Positions 1 through 12,700 of a stretch of DNA of 64,000 nt are shown here, piece by piece. The translations under genes and the position numbers were made by a program. How positions within the stretch are numbered: position 1 is the first letter of the stretch; each line of letters begins with the position of its first letter. Under the pieces are notes generated by a model. The model ran no database searches, was not told the origin of the DNA, and saw only the letters and a program-made list of their open reading frames with translations. Source of the stretch: Delphinapterus leucas (Eukaryota > Chordata > Mammalia > Artiodactyla > Monodontidae); contig NW_022098058.1 in assembly GCF_002288925.2 (NCBI RefSeq), forward strand, positions 1,622,021-1,686,020, given 5' to 3'.

Positions 1-347
1 TCTTAGTTTCTCTTTTTTTCTACTTTTGGGATTCCCTTCAGGCTCCTTATTGCCAGACCTGGAAGGCTTCCAGTCTGGTCAGGCCATTCCCATCTTAGGC
101 ATTGCCTGACAGTCTGATGGGAATCTTGCCGACCCTGCCATCTTTCATCCCCCACGTGGTTTTGGCAGGTTTAGCATCAGGTTTTCCAATGGAATTCTGT
201 TCCCTCCCAGGCCATGAAACTCTGGTTTGGCTCCAGGGGTTACCTATGCTAGGACTTACTGAACTTGGCATCTGCTAGTCTGAAGTAATGCAGGGAAGAC
301 TTCAGTAATGATGGGTCTCCCCCAGTCTCTAAATGACCGAGTATTTT

Positions 348-500
348 TCAGAGCTTAGCCCGAGGACCACCTGTTTCAGCATCATCTGGGGTGTTTGTTA
401 AAAATAAAGGTTCCTTGATCCCACCCAGTCCTACTGAGTTAGAATTTCTGAGGGTGGGAATCTGGAATTTGTATTTTCTAATAGGCTTGTTAATGATACT
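348..500 (+). mobile_element. MER5-like hAT remnant
   Basis: Core 'cctactgagttagaatttct' plus 'ggaatctggaatttgtattt' resembles MER5A. Confidence 0.55.
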
Positions 501-940
501 CATGCCCCTTGAAATTTGAGGATTTCTAATTCTTGTGAGTTTTTCCCTCCACATTGGTCTTTTGGGTGGCTAGAGGGTCAGTTTTGCTGGGCCCCCCTTC
601 CTTCTTACACACCCCTGAAGATTAGGGTTGTAAAAAGTTATACTTGACTCACTCCACCTGGTCCAAAACTTCTGATCTTTTGCAGACTTGTTGAGATGTT
701 ACAGGTTTTATGTCGTTCTTCTGGTGGGTCTTTCCCTGAACGGAGCAAAACAAGAGCAATTTTAAGGGAGGTGTTCCTTCTATTTCATAAGCAAATTGCG
801 TGTAAGGAGACAGCTTTGTCTGCATCTTTTACTCATTACACTAACTAGAGCTTCTAGGTACCGGTCTGTGGCTGGAGAATGGGGAAGAATCTGGAGTCAA
901 AGGAAGATAATGGATTAGTGTCGGTTAAAGTAACCTAGAG

Positions 941-1260
941 AGGGACTTCCCTGGTGGCGCAGTGGTTAAGAATCTGCCTGCCAATGCAGGGGACAGGGGT
1001 TCGAGCCCTGGTCCGGGAAGATCCCACGTGCCGTGGAGCAACTAAGCCCGTGCGCCACAACTACTGAGCCTGCACTCTAGAGACCGCGAGCCACAACTAC
1101 TGAAGCCCATGCTGTGCAACAAGAGCAGCCACCGCAATGAGAAGCCCGCGCACTGCAACAAAGAATAGCCCCTGCTCACCGCAGCTAGAGAAAGCCCGTG
1201 TGCTCCAGCAAAGACCCAATGCAGCCAAAAATAAAAATAAATAAATAATTAAAAATAAAA
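941..1260 (+). mobile_element. full-length CHR-type SINE
   Basis: tRNA-derived head, the 'cacaactactgagcc' body and an A/T-rich tail of cetacean CHR-2 type. A 15-bp duplication with one mismatch (taaagtaacctagag) flanks it at 926-940 and 1261-1275. Confidence 0.9.
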
Positions 1261-1587
1261 TAAAGTAACTTAGAGCAGGGGTTCTTAATATTTTATGGAT
1301 TGTGGACCCCTTTGAGAATCTAATGAAGGGTATCAACCTCTCTTCAAATGCTTATCATACACAGTTTCACCACCACATTGAGGGGTTCAGAGTCTCTCCC
1401 AGAGTTTACCATGTGGGTTCATGAACCACACGTTTAGGGTCTGTGATCTAGCAAGATGTCTTTTCCTGGTATTGAATTATAATCACAGAGGCACATTGTC
1501 ATTCCCAGAGACCTCTCCAGGTCAGGAACCGCCTAATTCTCAGAACGCCAGAATCTTCTTTATGCTCAGATCTCCTCCTCTGTGCAG

Positions 1588-1736
1588 GTTGAGCGCATTG
1601 AGAAGAGGTGTCTGGAGCTGTTTGGCCGAGACTACTGTTACAGCGTGATCCAAAATGTGAATGGGGATATCTGCGGCCACTACCCCCAGCACATCGTGTT
1701 CCTGGAGTATGAGAGTTCTGAGAAGGAGAAAGACAC
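1588..1736 (+). CDS. MTMR14: MTMR14 exon 2
   Basis: Begins in phase 0 with VERIEKRCLELFGRDYC and ends two bases into the Thr codon after KEKD; donor GTGAGC. Corresponds to human residues 54-103, N-terminal to the catalytic core. Confidence 0.95.
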
Positions 1737-4700
1737 GTGAGCATCATGTAACCAAAGCGTGCCCATCTGGGAAGGCCTTGACAGCTCATCCCCGGGGTTA
1801 GGAAAGTCTGCAGCTGGGTGGGGCAGGCTCACTTTTCCCAGGTGTCAAGCCTCATTGGCATCTTTGTTTTCTTCAGGGTTTCACATCTTAGGTTGGCAGA
1901 GTAGCACAGCGTAGAAGGAGGGGTTGGGAGTCACAGCCCTGGCCTCCCGTTTTACTCCTACCCTATAGCTCATTGTCCTGAGACAGCTGACTTCACAGCT
2001 CACCTCTCTGAACCTCAGTGTTTTCTGTTCTGTTTTTTTCTTTTTTTTTTAAGAGAGCAAGTGGGAGGTATGCTTTGTCAACATGTGGAAGGGCACTTAC
2101 CATATGTAGAGATTAAGAGCCTGAGGTCAGCGTACGTGCCGGCTGCCCTGCTTGCTGGCTGTGTAACTAACTTGGGCAAGGCGCTGAACCTCTTTGTCTC
2201 TTAGTTTCCTCATCAGTTTCTACCTCTATGTAGAAAAGTGGCTTTTGCAGTTCCTGCTGATAAACAGGAGTATTCCAAGCCTGACATGTGTGCTGTAAGA
2301 ATTAGAAATAAGAGCTACCGTTTATTGAGGGCCTCCCAAGGCCCGAGTGCTTTGCGTGTGGTAACAGTTCACACCAGAGCAGACACAGAGCACCCAGCAC
2401 AGGATGCAGCCCATAGGCAGTCAGTAAATGGTAGCAGTTGTTTGACACTGATAAATAATCACTGATGCTCTAGGAAGTGCTTTCTGTTGATCTCAAAGTT
2501 TGTTCCCCTAGGCGCCCTGCTTGCTGTTGATTTTAAGGGAATTCCAGAAGCTGTTGCCAACAATATCCATGAAAGCCTGGCCCCGTGGAAGCACTGTGGT
2601 GATGAGTGCTATGGTAGAGTCGTGCTGCAAAGTGCAGCGGGCCATCACTGCTCACGGTGCGCCCATCTGCGCACCCAGGAATGGCTAGAGATTCTGAGTC
2701 TTGGACTCCAGAGCCACTGAATCAAAATCACAGCATAACAAGATGGCCCAGTGATTCGTACGCACATGGAGGTTTGAGAAGCACTGCTGTAGACGAACTG
2801 GGGAGAAGGGTGGATTCTGCCTGGTGTGTGTCTCGGGAGACCTTTCAGCTGGATTTGGAAGGATGAGTAGGGGTGTCCCTGAAATGTCCTTTGTTAGGGA
2901 CCAGCTTGTATATGGTCTTGATCATCAGGCATGTGGACTTGTGGGTGTTAGTGGTTATTGGGCTAGTACCCCCTGAGCACTCATTGAAATCACAGATTCC
3001 AAGGTCCCTGAATCACAATTTCCAGAATCTGTGCCTCAGAGAGCTCCCTAGATGCGTCTCATCCTTGCTATAGCCTGGGAACCGCAGGGAGCCAGAGAAG
3101 CCTTTCAAGCGGAGGAGTAAAATGGGAGATCTATAAGTGTGCCCTGTAATGAGGTCATGGTGGGGTGCACTGAGAAAAAAGAATGTATTGGGAAAAGGAA
3201 TTGAATGTAGATCAGAGCACTTGTATGACTGCCTCTTCTTTCTGTCACCACCACGGCGCTCCCATCTTGCCTAGCGGGGTCTAGCCACCCAGGCTAGGGC
3301 CACCGCAGCATATCCCTAACCCTAGAGGAGTTGTGGAGTTTGTTTTTGTTTGTTTGTTTTTTGGCGGTACGCGGGCTTCTCACTGTTGTGGCCTCTCCCG
3401 TTGCGGAGCGCAGGCTCAGCGGCCATGGCTCACGGGCCCAGCCGCCCCGCGGCATGTGGGATCTTCCCAGACCGAGGCACGAACCCGTGTCCCCTGCATC
3501 GGCAGGCGGACTCTCAACCACTGCGCCACCAGGGCAGCCCTGTTTGTTTTTATTTATTATTTGGTTGTGCCGGGTCTTAGTCGTGGCACGTGGGCTCCTT
3601 AGTTGTGGCTTGTGAACTCTTAGTTGTGGCACGCATGTGGGATCTAGTTCACTGACCAGGGATCGAACCCAGGCCCCCTGCGTTGGGAGCACGGAGTCTT
3701 ACCCACTCCGCCACCAGGGAAGTCCCGTGGACTTTGTTTTTACTTTTCACTTCTTGCAAGGCCTCGAAGTGATACTGAGTGGGCGATGCCTGTTAAAGAG
3801 AAGGGAGTATGTGCATGTTCAGGTGGGAAGAAGTAGAACTTTTTGCTTCTTTACACATGCCTGGACTTGGTGTTAATATGACACTAATTAGACTGAGTTA
3901 CACAGGGTAGAACTGGATTCAGGAAGTGGTTTGGTCCTCTTAACCCACCTCCCCAGTTGAGCCCGTATCTGGGACTGGAAGCCTGGATGGGGATCTCTAA
4001 ACAACGAAGACATGAGTTTGTCAACGAGGCAAACTGCTGCCATGAGGCAGACCCCAGGGGTCTAGTTGCAGGTCCTACCAGAGAGATGAAGTCCCTACCT
4101 TCAGATCTGGTGGGTAACACAGACCAATCAACGAGCAATGACAGTGTAACAAAGGCCAGAATTAGGGCAGGTACAGGTGAAGCACTGGGAGACAGTGGTT
4201 AAAGTTCTGCACTTGCTAATTCCAACTCGTGTGTGAGCGTAGGGTGGGGGGGGGTTGTTCTCCCATTCCACCAACTTTCAGACGCCAGCCTTGTGTTTTA
4301 CAGATAACATTAGATCCCACAGGTTAAGGGCTCAGTCCCACAAGACAGACATAAATACACAAGCTCACTTTCATTCATTCAAATATGAGTATCAGGTGCC
4401 TGACACAGCCCAGTGCTTAGCACAGTAAGGGAAAGACGCTGAGGCCAAGAGATAAAAATAAAAACAGGAACCACTGAGAACAGAAACTGAATTGGTTCTT
4501 TGAGTAGGGGACCCAGGAAAATAAAGCACCAGCTAGCCTAACAAGAAAAAGGTGCCTTCCTTCACATGACAAGACTGCCCAGAGCCTCTAAGAGGGAAAT
4601 GCTGGCATATTCTCTCCCTCAGTTTTGTGGAGAGTTTGCTGAATGGAAGGATTCAGCCTGGGAGAATCATATGCAGTTTCAAGGCTTTTAGAGCTGCTGG

Positions 4701-6760
4701 AGTGAGCTCCATGAGAGTTGGTTAAAACAGATGGTGCTGACCACATCTGTGCAAATGGACGGAGGCCACCAAAAGGTGGGAGGGAGACTACTGTGAGCAG
4801 TACTGTGTGTGCTCAGTTTTATATTATCTTGGCATCTGAGTTTAATTAGGCCATTGCTTCATTCTGAGGTGCCTTTTTTTTTTTTTTTTTAATGTTTTGG
4901 CTGCATTGGGTCTTTGTTCCTGTGCATGGGCTTCTCATTGCGGTGGCTTCTCTTGTTGTGGAGCATGGTCCCTAGGCGCATGGACTCGGTAGCTGTGGCA
5001 TGTGGGCTCAGTAGTTGTGGCACACGGGCTTAGTTGCTCCGCGGCACGTGGGATCTTCCCGGACCAGGGCTCTAACCCGTGTGCCCTGCATTGGCAGGCG
5101 GATTCTTAACCACTGTGCCACCAGGGAAACCCTGAGGTGCCTTTTTATTTCATAGAGAACCTGAGTGAGGGGAAGGTGGCAGAACTTACTTTTCAGTGAG
5201 CCATGTTTTTTCTAGGACCTGGCTGGTTGGCCTGTGCCATCCTACAGGCACCTTGAAGAGGCACCGCAGCCTTCCACCTTCCATCAAAAAAGGAAAAAAA
5301 TCTTGATCGTAAAAATAACATGTAGTCACTTCTTTGTTGTTTGAATTGGTTATGGTAAGGATGTAATAATTCTGTGATTTAAAACAAAATGTTTAATAAA
5401 AATGAAAAAAAACCTTAAATCAGACCTTACAGAAAAATACACCATAGGAAGTATAAGTCCTCCTATTTTATCCTCTGTTCTCTTTCCATGATCACCAAAC
5501 TCTTGGTCCAGGTTTTTATTTGAAGACCGCTGTTTAACTTCAATTTCACACCTTCACTTTATAGTAGTTATTTTATTAGTAACTAGTTTGAGAATATATC
5601 TATGAAGGCTACTAAGAAATCAGCAGTGTTTTTAAAAGACTATATTTTTGTTGGTGCCAGCAGCATCCAGATATGCTTAAAAGGGTACCACAGATGTGTA
5701 GGAGTTGGTGAACTTACTCATTCTGAAACTATTATTTGTGTGCATATGCTGTGCAGTGACACGGGAGTGCTAGCACGACTGGGATGTAGAAGGAATGAAC
5801 GCCCTCTTGGACTCGGCCTGGAAGCTCAGCCCTTGTAAGGAGGGCACTTGAGTGTCTTCCCTCCCTTCTCTTCTGTCACCCTGCATTACTCTGCATGGCG
5901 GGGATAGCTTCCCACTCTTGAACTTTCCTGCCTCCTGTTCCTCTTGCAACCAGAAGCTCTGACTGGCTGCTGTGGAGTCTTTTGTTAAGAATCTACGGGT
6001 GGGGACTTCCCTGGTGGTCCAGTGGTTAAGACTCTGCACTTCCACTGCAGGGGGCGCGGGTTCAAACCCTGGTCAGGGAACTAAGATCCTGCATGCCTTT
6101 CAGCGCGGCCAAGAAATTTTAAAAGAAGAAAAGAAAAAAAGAATCAATGGGTGAAGCTATGAGAGTAGACCCTTATTTTAGGGGTCAGCTGATTTGACCT
6201 GATTTAATATGTGTGAGTTGCTTAAGCTCATTTCTAAATGTATTTTTTTCATCTTCTAGAAGCTCCCTTATTAAACCCAGTGCATTAACTACTGTGCTTC
6301 TCAAGGCCACAAATAGCTTCTCTTTCACTGCCTTTGCTCCAGCATTCCCTCCCCTGTTGGCTTTTTGGACTGTTAGAGGTAGCTGGAACGTTGCGGAGGT
6401 ATCAGAGGCTCATAGCCGTGTGAAATGTGAACCTTCATCTTATCCTGCACTCTGAAAGATGACAAGAATGGCCCCATGATTTCCTGAGGGTCCCCAGCAC
6501 ACGTATTGTCTTACTTTTGGAGTAAGATACTGAACCCCTTAGATATAATCAACGTTCAGTTTGCTGTATATGTTTCTGTATTTTAAATACCATGTCTTCA
6601 GAGTAGCTGACTTTTTTTTTTTTAATCTTAAAGGTTTTGAAATCAGGATGACTTCCATTTTAGTATCTATAATATAGCATTTTTTTCTTTTCTTGAAAAG
6701 CTTAGAATGTCCGTGATCTAGAATTTAGGAATCTGAGCATTTATTAAATTTGGAATGAAT

Positions 6761-6791
<31 letters not shown>

Positions 6792-9700
6792 ACCCTAGTA
6801 TGGGGCACACAGTACTCACGCAGAAGCAGACTGACCTACCTCTCTTGCCCGTTTTTAGGTTTCAGAGCACCGTACAGGTGAGCAAGTTGCAGGACCTCGT
6901 CAACCGCAGCAAGACGGCCAGGTGCAGAGGACGTTTTGTCTGCCCAGTGATCCTGTTCAAGGGCAAGGTAAGACCACGCCTTAGCCTCGCACTCCCTGAG
7001 ACCCTCTCGTGGGGTACCTGGCTTAATGCAAAGTGTAGAGTCTCGTGTTCTTGGCTTTTGCCAGCCAAGTTTGGGTGATTACTGGGTGCCTGGTGCAGTG
7101 GGAAGCAGGCCAGAGAAACAGACCAATTCTGATACAATTTTTGAAGGTGAGTCTAATTAGGAAAGGGACAGTCACAGCAGAGGACCCCACCCTGTGTCCT
7201 GGAGCCAGACTGCCTACGTTCTGATCCTGGCTCTGTTACTTCCTGCCTGTGCAAGGCCTCAGTTTCTTCCTCTATAAAATGGGAAAAATAATCATGCCTA
7301 CATCAAAAGTTTGTGAATAGATTAGATCAGATGAGTAAGTACATTGTTGTTTGTTCATTTTTTCAGTCATATAATTTACCAAGTATTTATTGAATGTGTG
7401 TCGTGTTCAGGCCTCAAGGTACATCAGCATATAAGGTACACAAAAATCCTCACCCTTATCAAGCTTATATTCTAGTGACTGTAGTTAATTTGTCTGCCCA
7501 CTATGGTCTCATTTCACCTCTTTTTATAATCCTTTGGTGTATTTGATATTCCCATTTTGCAGATGAAACGAAGGCTCAGAGTGGTTAAATAACTTCCCCA
7601 CGTTTACACAACTAGAGAGCTGGGGTTTAAACTTAACTGCAAAACGCACTCAAGTTACCACACTGCAGCTTAGGGCCACATGGTGTGGTGTCAGAGGAAC
7701 CCACTTAAGACGGGCAGCAGTTGGGGACTTCCCTGGCGGTCCAGTGGTTAAGATCCCGTGCTTCCACTTCAGGGGGTGTGGGTTCGATCCCTGGTTGGGG
7801 AACTGAGATCCTGCATGCTGTGCAGTGCGGTCAAAAATTTTAAAAAAAAAGCAAAAAAACCCCAGATGGGCAGCAGTGTGGACTGACAGACATGGCCTCA
7901 TTAAGTGAGCGGGACTAGGCAGCAAGCATTGGAGGAAGGGTGGGAGGGTGTTCCAGGCAGGTGCCAGCGCCGGGGGAGCATGAAGCCAGGCGCGGAAAGT
8001 CCGAGAGACTCCCTGATGGGAGCGCAAGGTACGTGGTGGAGCCGAGGATGGAAGGGACTGAATGCAGGAGGCTGGTTGCTGGCCAAGGTGTTTAGGTTTG
8101 CTGGGAGAGCCACTGTGATTTCTGAGCAGGGAAGTACAAGATGCAAACAGCATTTTGAGAAAGATTAATCCAGAAGGAACGGACTAACAGAGAGCCTGGA
8201 GCAGGGGAGGGAAGCAGGGGTGTAGGCTCTCTATTCCTGTTTGTTTGTTTTTTTTTAATCTTTATTGAGTTTGTTACAGTATTGCTTCTGTTCTGTTTTG
8301 GTTTTTTGGCCGCCAGGCATGTGGGATCTTAGGTTCCTTACCAGGGATCGAACCTGCACCTGCTGCACTGGAAGGTGAAGTCTCAACCACTGGACCGCCA
8401 GGGAAGTCCCTTAGGCTCTCTATTCTAGTCGTCCATTGTGTACCTGAATGCGCTGTGGTCTTGGTGCCTGTCGGACTATAGTCCGGCTCCCAGCGCAGGT
8501 GAGGGCTGGGGCAGGGCAGTGGGGAGGAGAGACACAGGGCTTGTTTCCATCGCTTTGTGCCTTTCTTTTGTAAAATGGAAGAAGGGGGGATGTGAAAGGG
8601 GGGATAGGAAAGGAGACTTGACCACAGGCTTTCGTGGACAGGTCGATTTTAGGGACAAGTATGTCTGGAAGTCAAGTTCCAGAAATTGATCATCTTAAAG
8701 CTATTTATTCCCTCTTCCCCTTTGGAAAGTTTCGTGATGCTATAAGCTCTGGGAACTCCGGTTTAGATAACTGGACTATAACACACTGCTCTGTGGGGCA
8801 TAGTGCTTGTTGCTAGAATTTACATAGGAAATACTCAAACCTGTGCTTCGCACAGTGTGTTCCACAGAATAGTAATTTAAGGATGTGCTTGTGCAAAGCA
8901 TTCCCTGTCAAACAAGGGTGAGAGATAGCACGTTACTAGATAGCACGTTACAAGCTCCAGATTCAAGAGGTATATCGGCAAGTGTGCACTGACATAGGAA
9001 AGGCTCTGAGAAATCCTGAAGCAGAGGGACCTGTGTAGTGCTGTCAGGTCTGCTATTTCTCACTCGGCAGACCTTGAGGAAGGGACTTTCCGGAATGCAT
9101 TTGGGAAAGTGCCACGTTGACCGGCTTAGTCCAGTGAGATTGCAGCAGGCCTGGGAGAAAGAGCCCAAGGCAGCTCATTTCAGAGGGAGGGCAAAGAGTT
9201 GGAGGGATTATCCTCTTTTTTTTTTTTGTCCATGCTGTGCAGCTTGTGGGGTCTTAGTTCCCCAAGCAGGGATCAAACACCTTATATACGTTTTATTCCT
9301 ATTGTGTTTGCAAGTCTGCTGTCTCCTCTCAGCGGTAATCCCTTTGAGGGCAGAGGCCTTGTCTTGCTGCTGTCATCCCAGCGCCTAGCAAGTGCCCACC
9401 CAGCTTGTACGTGCAAGCTGGGAAGGTGGGAAGGTGGGAAGACACTGCTCTTTAAAGTGGTCGTGGGCTCTGCTGGGTTCTCAGGGGACAAGTGACTAAG
9501 ACAGGCCTGTCCCTGTGGAGCTCAGTGAGTGGGGAAGGTTGACCTGTGAACTAGCAGCTGAGAGGGAGATGGCGAAGGGCAGGAGAGGGTCTTCTGTTGT
9601 GAGGTGGGGATCTCATCCTCAGAGACGTGGCTCCCAGCAGGCCCTAGCCAGTGCGGTGACAGCAGTGTTTGCTACCAGCACATCCTGCGGGGCTGGGGAG

Positions 9701-12700
9701 GGGGAGGTATGTTCAGAAGTGCCTGCTTCCTGCTTCTCTCCAGATTCAGTCCAGTGTGGCTGGGGCAGCCAAGGAACTAAATGTCTGATTGTATTTCATT
9801 TCAATTAATTTCCATTTTATAGCTGAAGCAATGTAGATTTTTTTGGTTAAACACAACTTTATTTTGGGGCAGGACTACGTTTCCCTTTAAATGCTGAAAA
9901 TAAAGTATCCTAGTTGAGATGTGCTGCGAGTATAAAATACATGTTGGATTTTGAAGACTTAGTCCAAAAAATGTAAAACGTGAATAATTTTTAAAGTGAT
10001 TATATGTTGACATAGTAATATTTTGGATATATTGGGTTAAATGAGATATATTATTAAAATTTTTTTACAGCTAAGTTCAAGCATTTAAGGGTAAGCTGTT
10101 CTCCCATGCCGTTCTCTTCCCCAACATCTGTATCTGGGTTTTAGGCAATTAAAATGGGAACAGGTCATCTTTCTCTTTGTTTCCTCCCTGAAAGAGATGG
10201 GGAGCAGAGGCCCGCTGCTTTTATTCCGTGTGCTAAAGTTGGTTACTACATTAGCATATCCTATAGAGCCGTATTTCTCTTGCAGAGTTAGAGGCCACTC
10301 CTAATTAGGTAAGTGGAGAGCATTCAGAGTACATCCTGCTTTTTCAGTCAAGAGCGAAGCTTAAAGTACAGAAATGGCAGATTATGCTTTGGAGCCCTGA
10401 GGCCAGGGAGCAAGGTCAGGTGTTAGACTCTGCCTTGGGGTGCAGCTTCCCCCAGGTGCCGGCTCGGGACCTTCCTGCAGAGTTTGGTGCTTCACTTGGG
10501 GAGCTGGCCCTCTCTCCCATTCTTCTCCATCTGATGAGGCCTCTGTGCCAGGTGTATCTGCCTCTGTTACCAAAAAGACAGGGTCGAAAAGAGATGGGAG
10601 AACTGAGCAGAAAGAAGAATCTGAACCTTGAAAAGAACTCAGAGCTCAGCAGCTAAGGAAGGAAGGGGTGTGTGTCCGCTCTGAAAAGATTTAACAGAGT
10701 AATGCAAAGAAGACTGAGATTTGGCGCTGGCAGCTTGGATGATGGGGGAGGGTGGGCATGATAACATGTGCCAGTCAAACTCAAACCACGTACCCCCCAT
10801 TGTCTTGCTTTCAGGAATCAGACCTCCCTTCTTACCATGAGCGTCTTGGGGGGTCCTCAGCCTGAGGATTGACATTTCCCTGCTGCAGTTCCTAATTACT
10901 GGGTTGGTCTCTTCAGAGTAGGGCCTCTTATCAGGGGCTGGAGATGGGTCCATGGATGGACTTAGAGATGTAGGTAAACTCTGGTGTGTACATTTTTATC
11001 CAGAGACAGTTTATCATTTTCATCAGATTTTCAAAATGCTTTTGGACCCAGAAAAAATGAAGCAGCCCCCGCAGAGTGCATCCTGCTCAGGCCAGCAGGA
11101 ATCTCTGCCCGAGCCCTTCTTCATAGGCTTCCGGGACAACCCTCCCACGATTGCATTCTTGCCCCCGGCACTGGAAAAGCACCCCACCCCGCCCGGGTTG
11201 TAGCAGGTTGCCTTTCTATCACCTGCCCCCTGCCCCAGGCTGCCACTGCCTCAGAAAGCCGGGTGATGACCTGCCGGTTCCCACCACACCCCTTTCCTAG
11301 CAGCAAAACCGTTTCTTTCCCCCTGTCTTACAAGTGGAGAAGGAGACCCCTTGGGCAGTATTCTGCAGTTTTTCAGGGACCCTCCTTACACTGCCAGGCT
11401 GCGTGACCCGTTCAGAAATGCCTTCCCCCTGCCTAGTGTAACCTCCCAGCCACCCTCACAGCCTCCCTCAGCCTGTAACTGGACCGTGGGGTCACCAGAT
11501 ACCTCCTCCCATTCCTCCTGGATCTCATCAAACACAATTTATAAAGATTCAGCCTTAAAGTTAAATAATGAAGTTCATGCCCATTGCCTGGTTTCTAGAA
11601 TTCTAGCTCTTGAAATGCTCCTTCAGTGATGAGGGAAGAGTAAAAGGATAGTTAAGCACAGTTAAAGCCACTACACTTCCTTCATACAGAGGAGAGAGAA
11701 GATAAAATTTCTTAAAAAAAAAAAAACAAAACCCAAACATTTCTCCCTTAATTGGCCCTCCTGCTGCAAAGGTTGCCCTCCACTGCGATAAGCAGTTCTG
11801 GTGACGGTCAGCTCGCAGGCTCCGGAGGGAGGTGGGCTCGATCAGATCCCAGCTCAACCCCCTCTGTGGTACCTTAGGCATCACTTCACCTCCCTGCGCC
11901 CGTCCCTCGTCTTTTCATCTGTGAAGCAGCAACAGTGCCTGCCGCCTGCGACATCTCTCTCATGGGCTTGTGTAAATCCAGTGGGAAGGTGGTGTACTTG
12001 TTTCAGTCCTGTACTCACAAACACATGTGATAACCGCCAGATCTTACCCAAGTACATGCGTGACGACCACTGAATCTACCCATTACTGTTAGTGACACTC
12101 TGGTGCCTCTCGTTTGCGAGAGAGAACCTCTTGACGGAGGCTGCAGGTTAAATTCTAGGCATACTTGGGAGTGACTGCTGTGAAGACTTTGGGCAGCACT
12201 CCTGCATCCATTTTCCTGGCCTGGAGGGTCCCCAGGGGTTCCCCCCACTGTGTGCACTTCAGAAAACCACCTGACTGTTGGTCAGAGGGTACAAACTTCC
12301 AGTTGTAAGATGAGTAAGTTCTGTGGATCTAATGTACAGCATGGTGATTATAGTTAATAATACTGTATTAGATACATGAAAGTTGCACAGAGAGATGATC
12401 TTAAATGTTTTCACCACAAAAAAAGAAGTGGTGATTATGTGACATGATGCATGTGTTAGCTAACTCTATGATGGTAATGATTTTGCAATAAGTAAGCGTA
12501 TCAGATCAGTGTGTTGTATACCTTAAACTTACACAATGTCATATGTCAATTATATCTCAAGAAAGGCTGGGAAAAACCAAACCAAAAAACTCCAGAAAAC
12601 CACCTGACCCTGAAAATGCGGTTTCTCTCCCAGCATATTTGCAGGTCGGCAACGCTGGCTGGATGGGGGGAGCTGTATGGACGCACTGGCTACAACTATA

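Larger units (their letters stand above)
1..1587 (+). other. MTMR14: MTMR14 intron 1, 3' part
   Basis: No coding exon is visible. It holds a MER5-like remnant near 350-500, a full-length CHR SINE at 941-1260 with its duplication, and an old repeat-like stretch at about 1272-1440. It ends in a pyrimidine-rich tract and AG at 1586-1587. Exon 1 must lie upstream of the window. Confidence 0.8.
1737..6858 (+). other. MTMR14: MTMR14 intron 2
   Basis: Holds MIR remnants near 1930-2240, MER5-like remnants at 2689-3100, the nested SINE pair at 3340-3726, a SINE at 4874-5132, an AT-rich stretch at about 5280-5620, a SINE at 6003-6138 and an AC repeat near 6764. No conserved exon was recognised. Confidence 0.7.
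6968..12633 (+). other. MTMR14: MTMR14 intron 3
   Basis: Holds MIR and L2 remnants at 7195-7640, SINEs at 7724 and 8237, a SINE fragment near 9212 and an old L1 3' end at 12285-12560. The stretch 9300-12280 is mostly unique sequence in which I recognise nothing. Confidence 0.65.

Noticed and set aside
941..1030. tRNA-like A and B boxes
   Set aside because: These belong to tRNA-derived SINE heads; there is no functional tRNA fold or anticodon context. The same applies to the other SINEs.
2487..2720. Possible coding block IPEAVANNIHESLAPWK
   Set aside because: No family recognised, no convincing splice sites, and it sits among MER5-like repeats.
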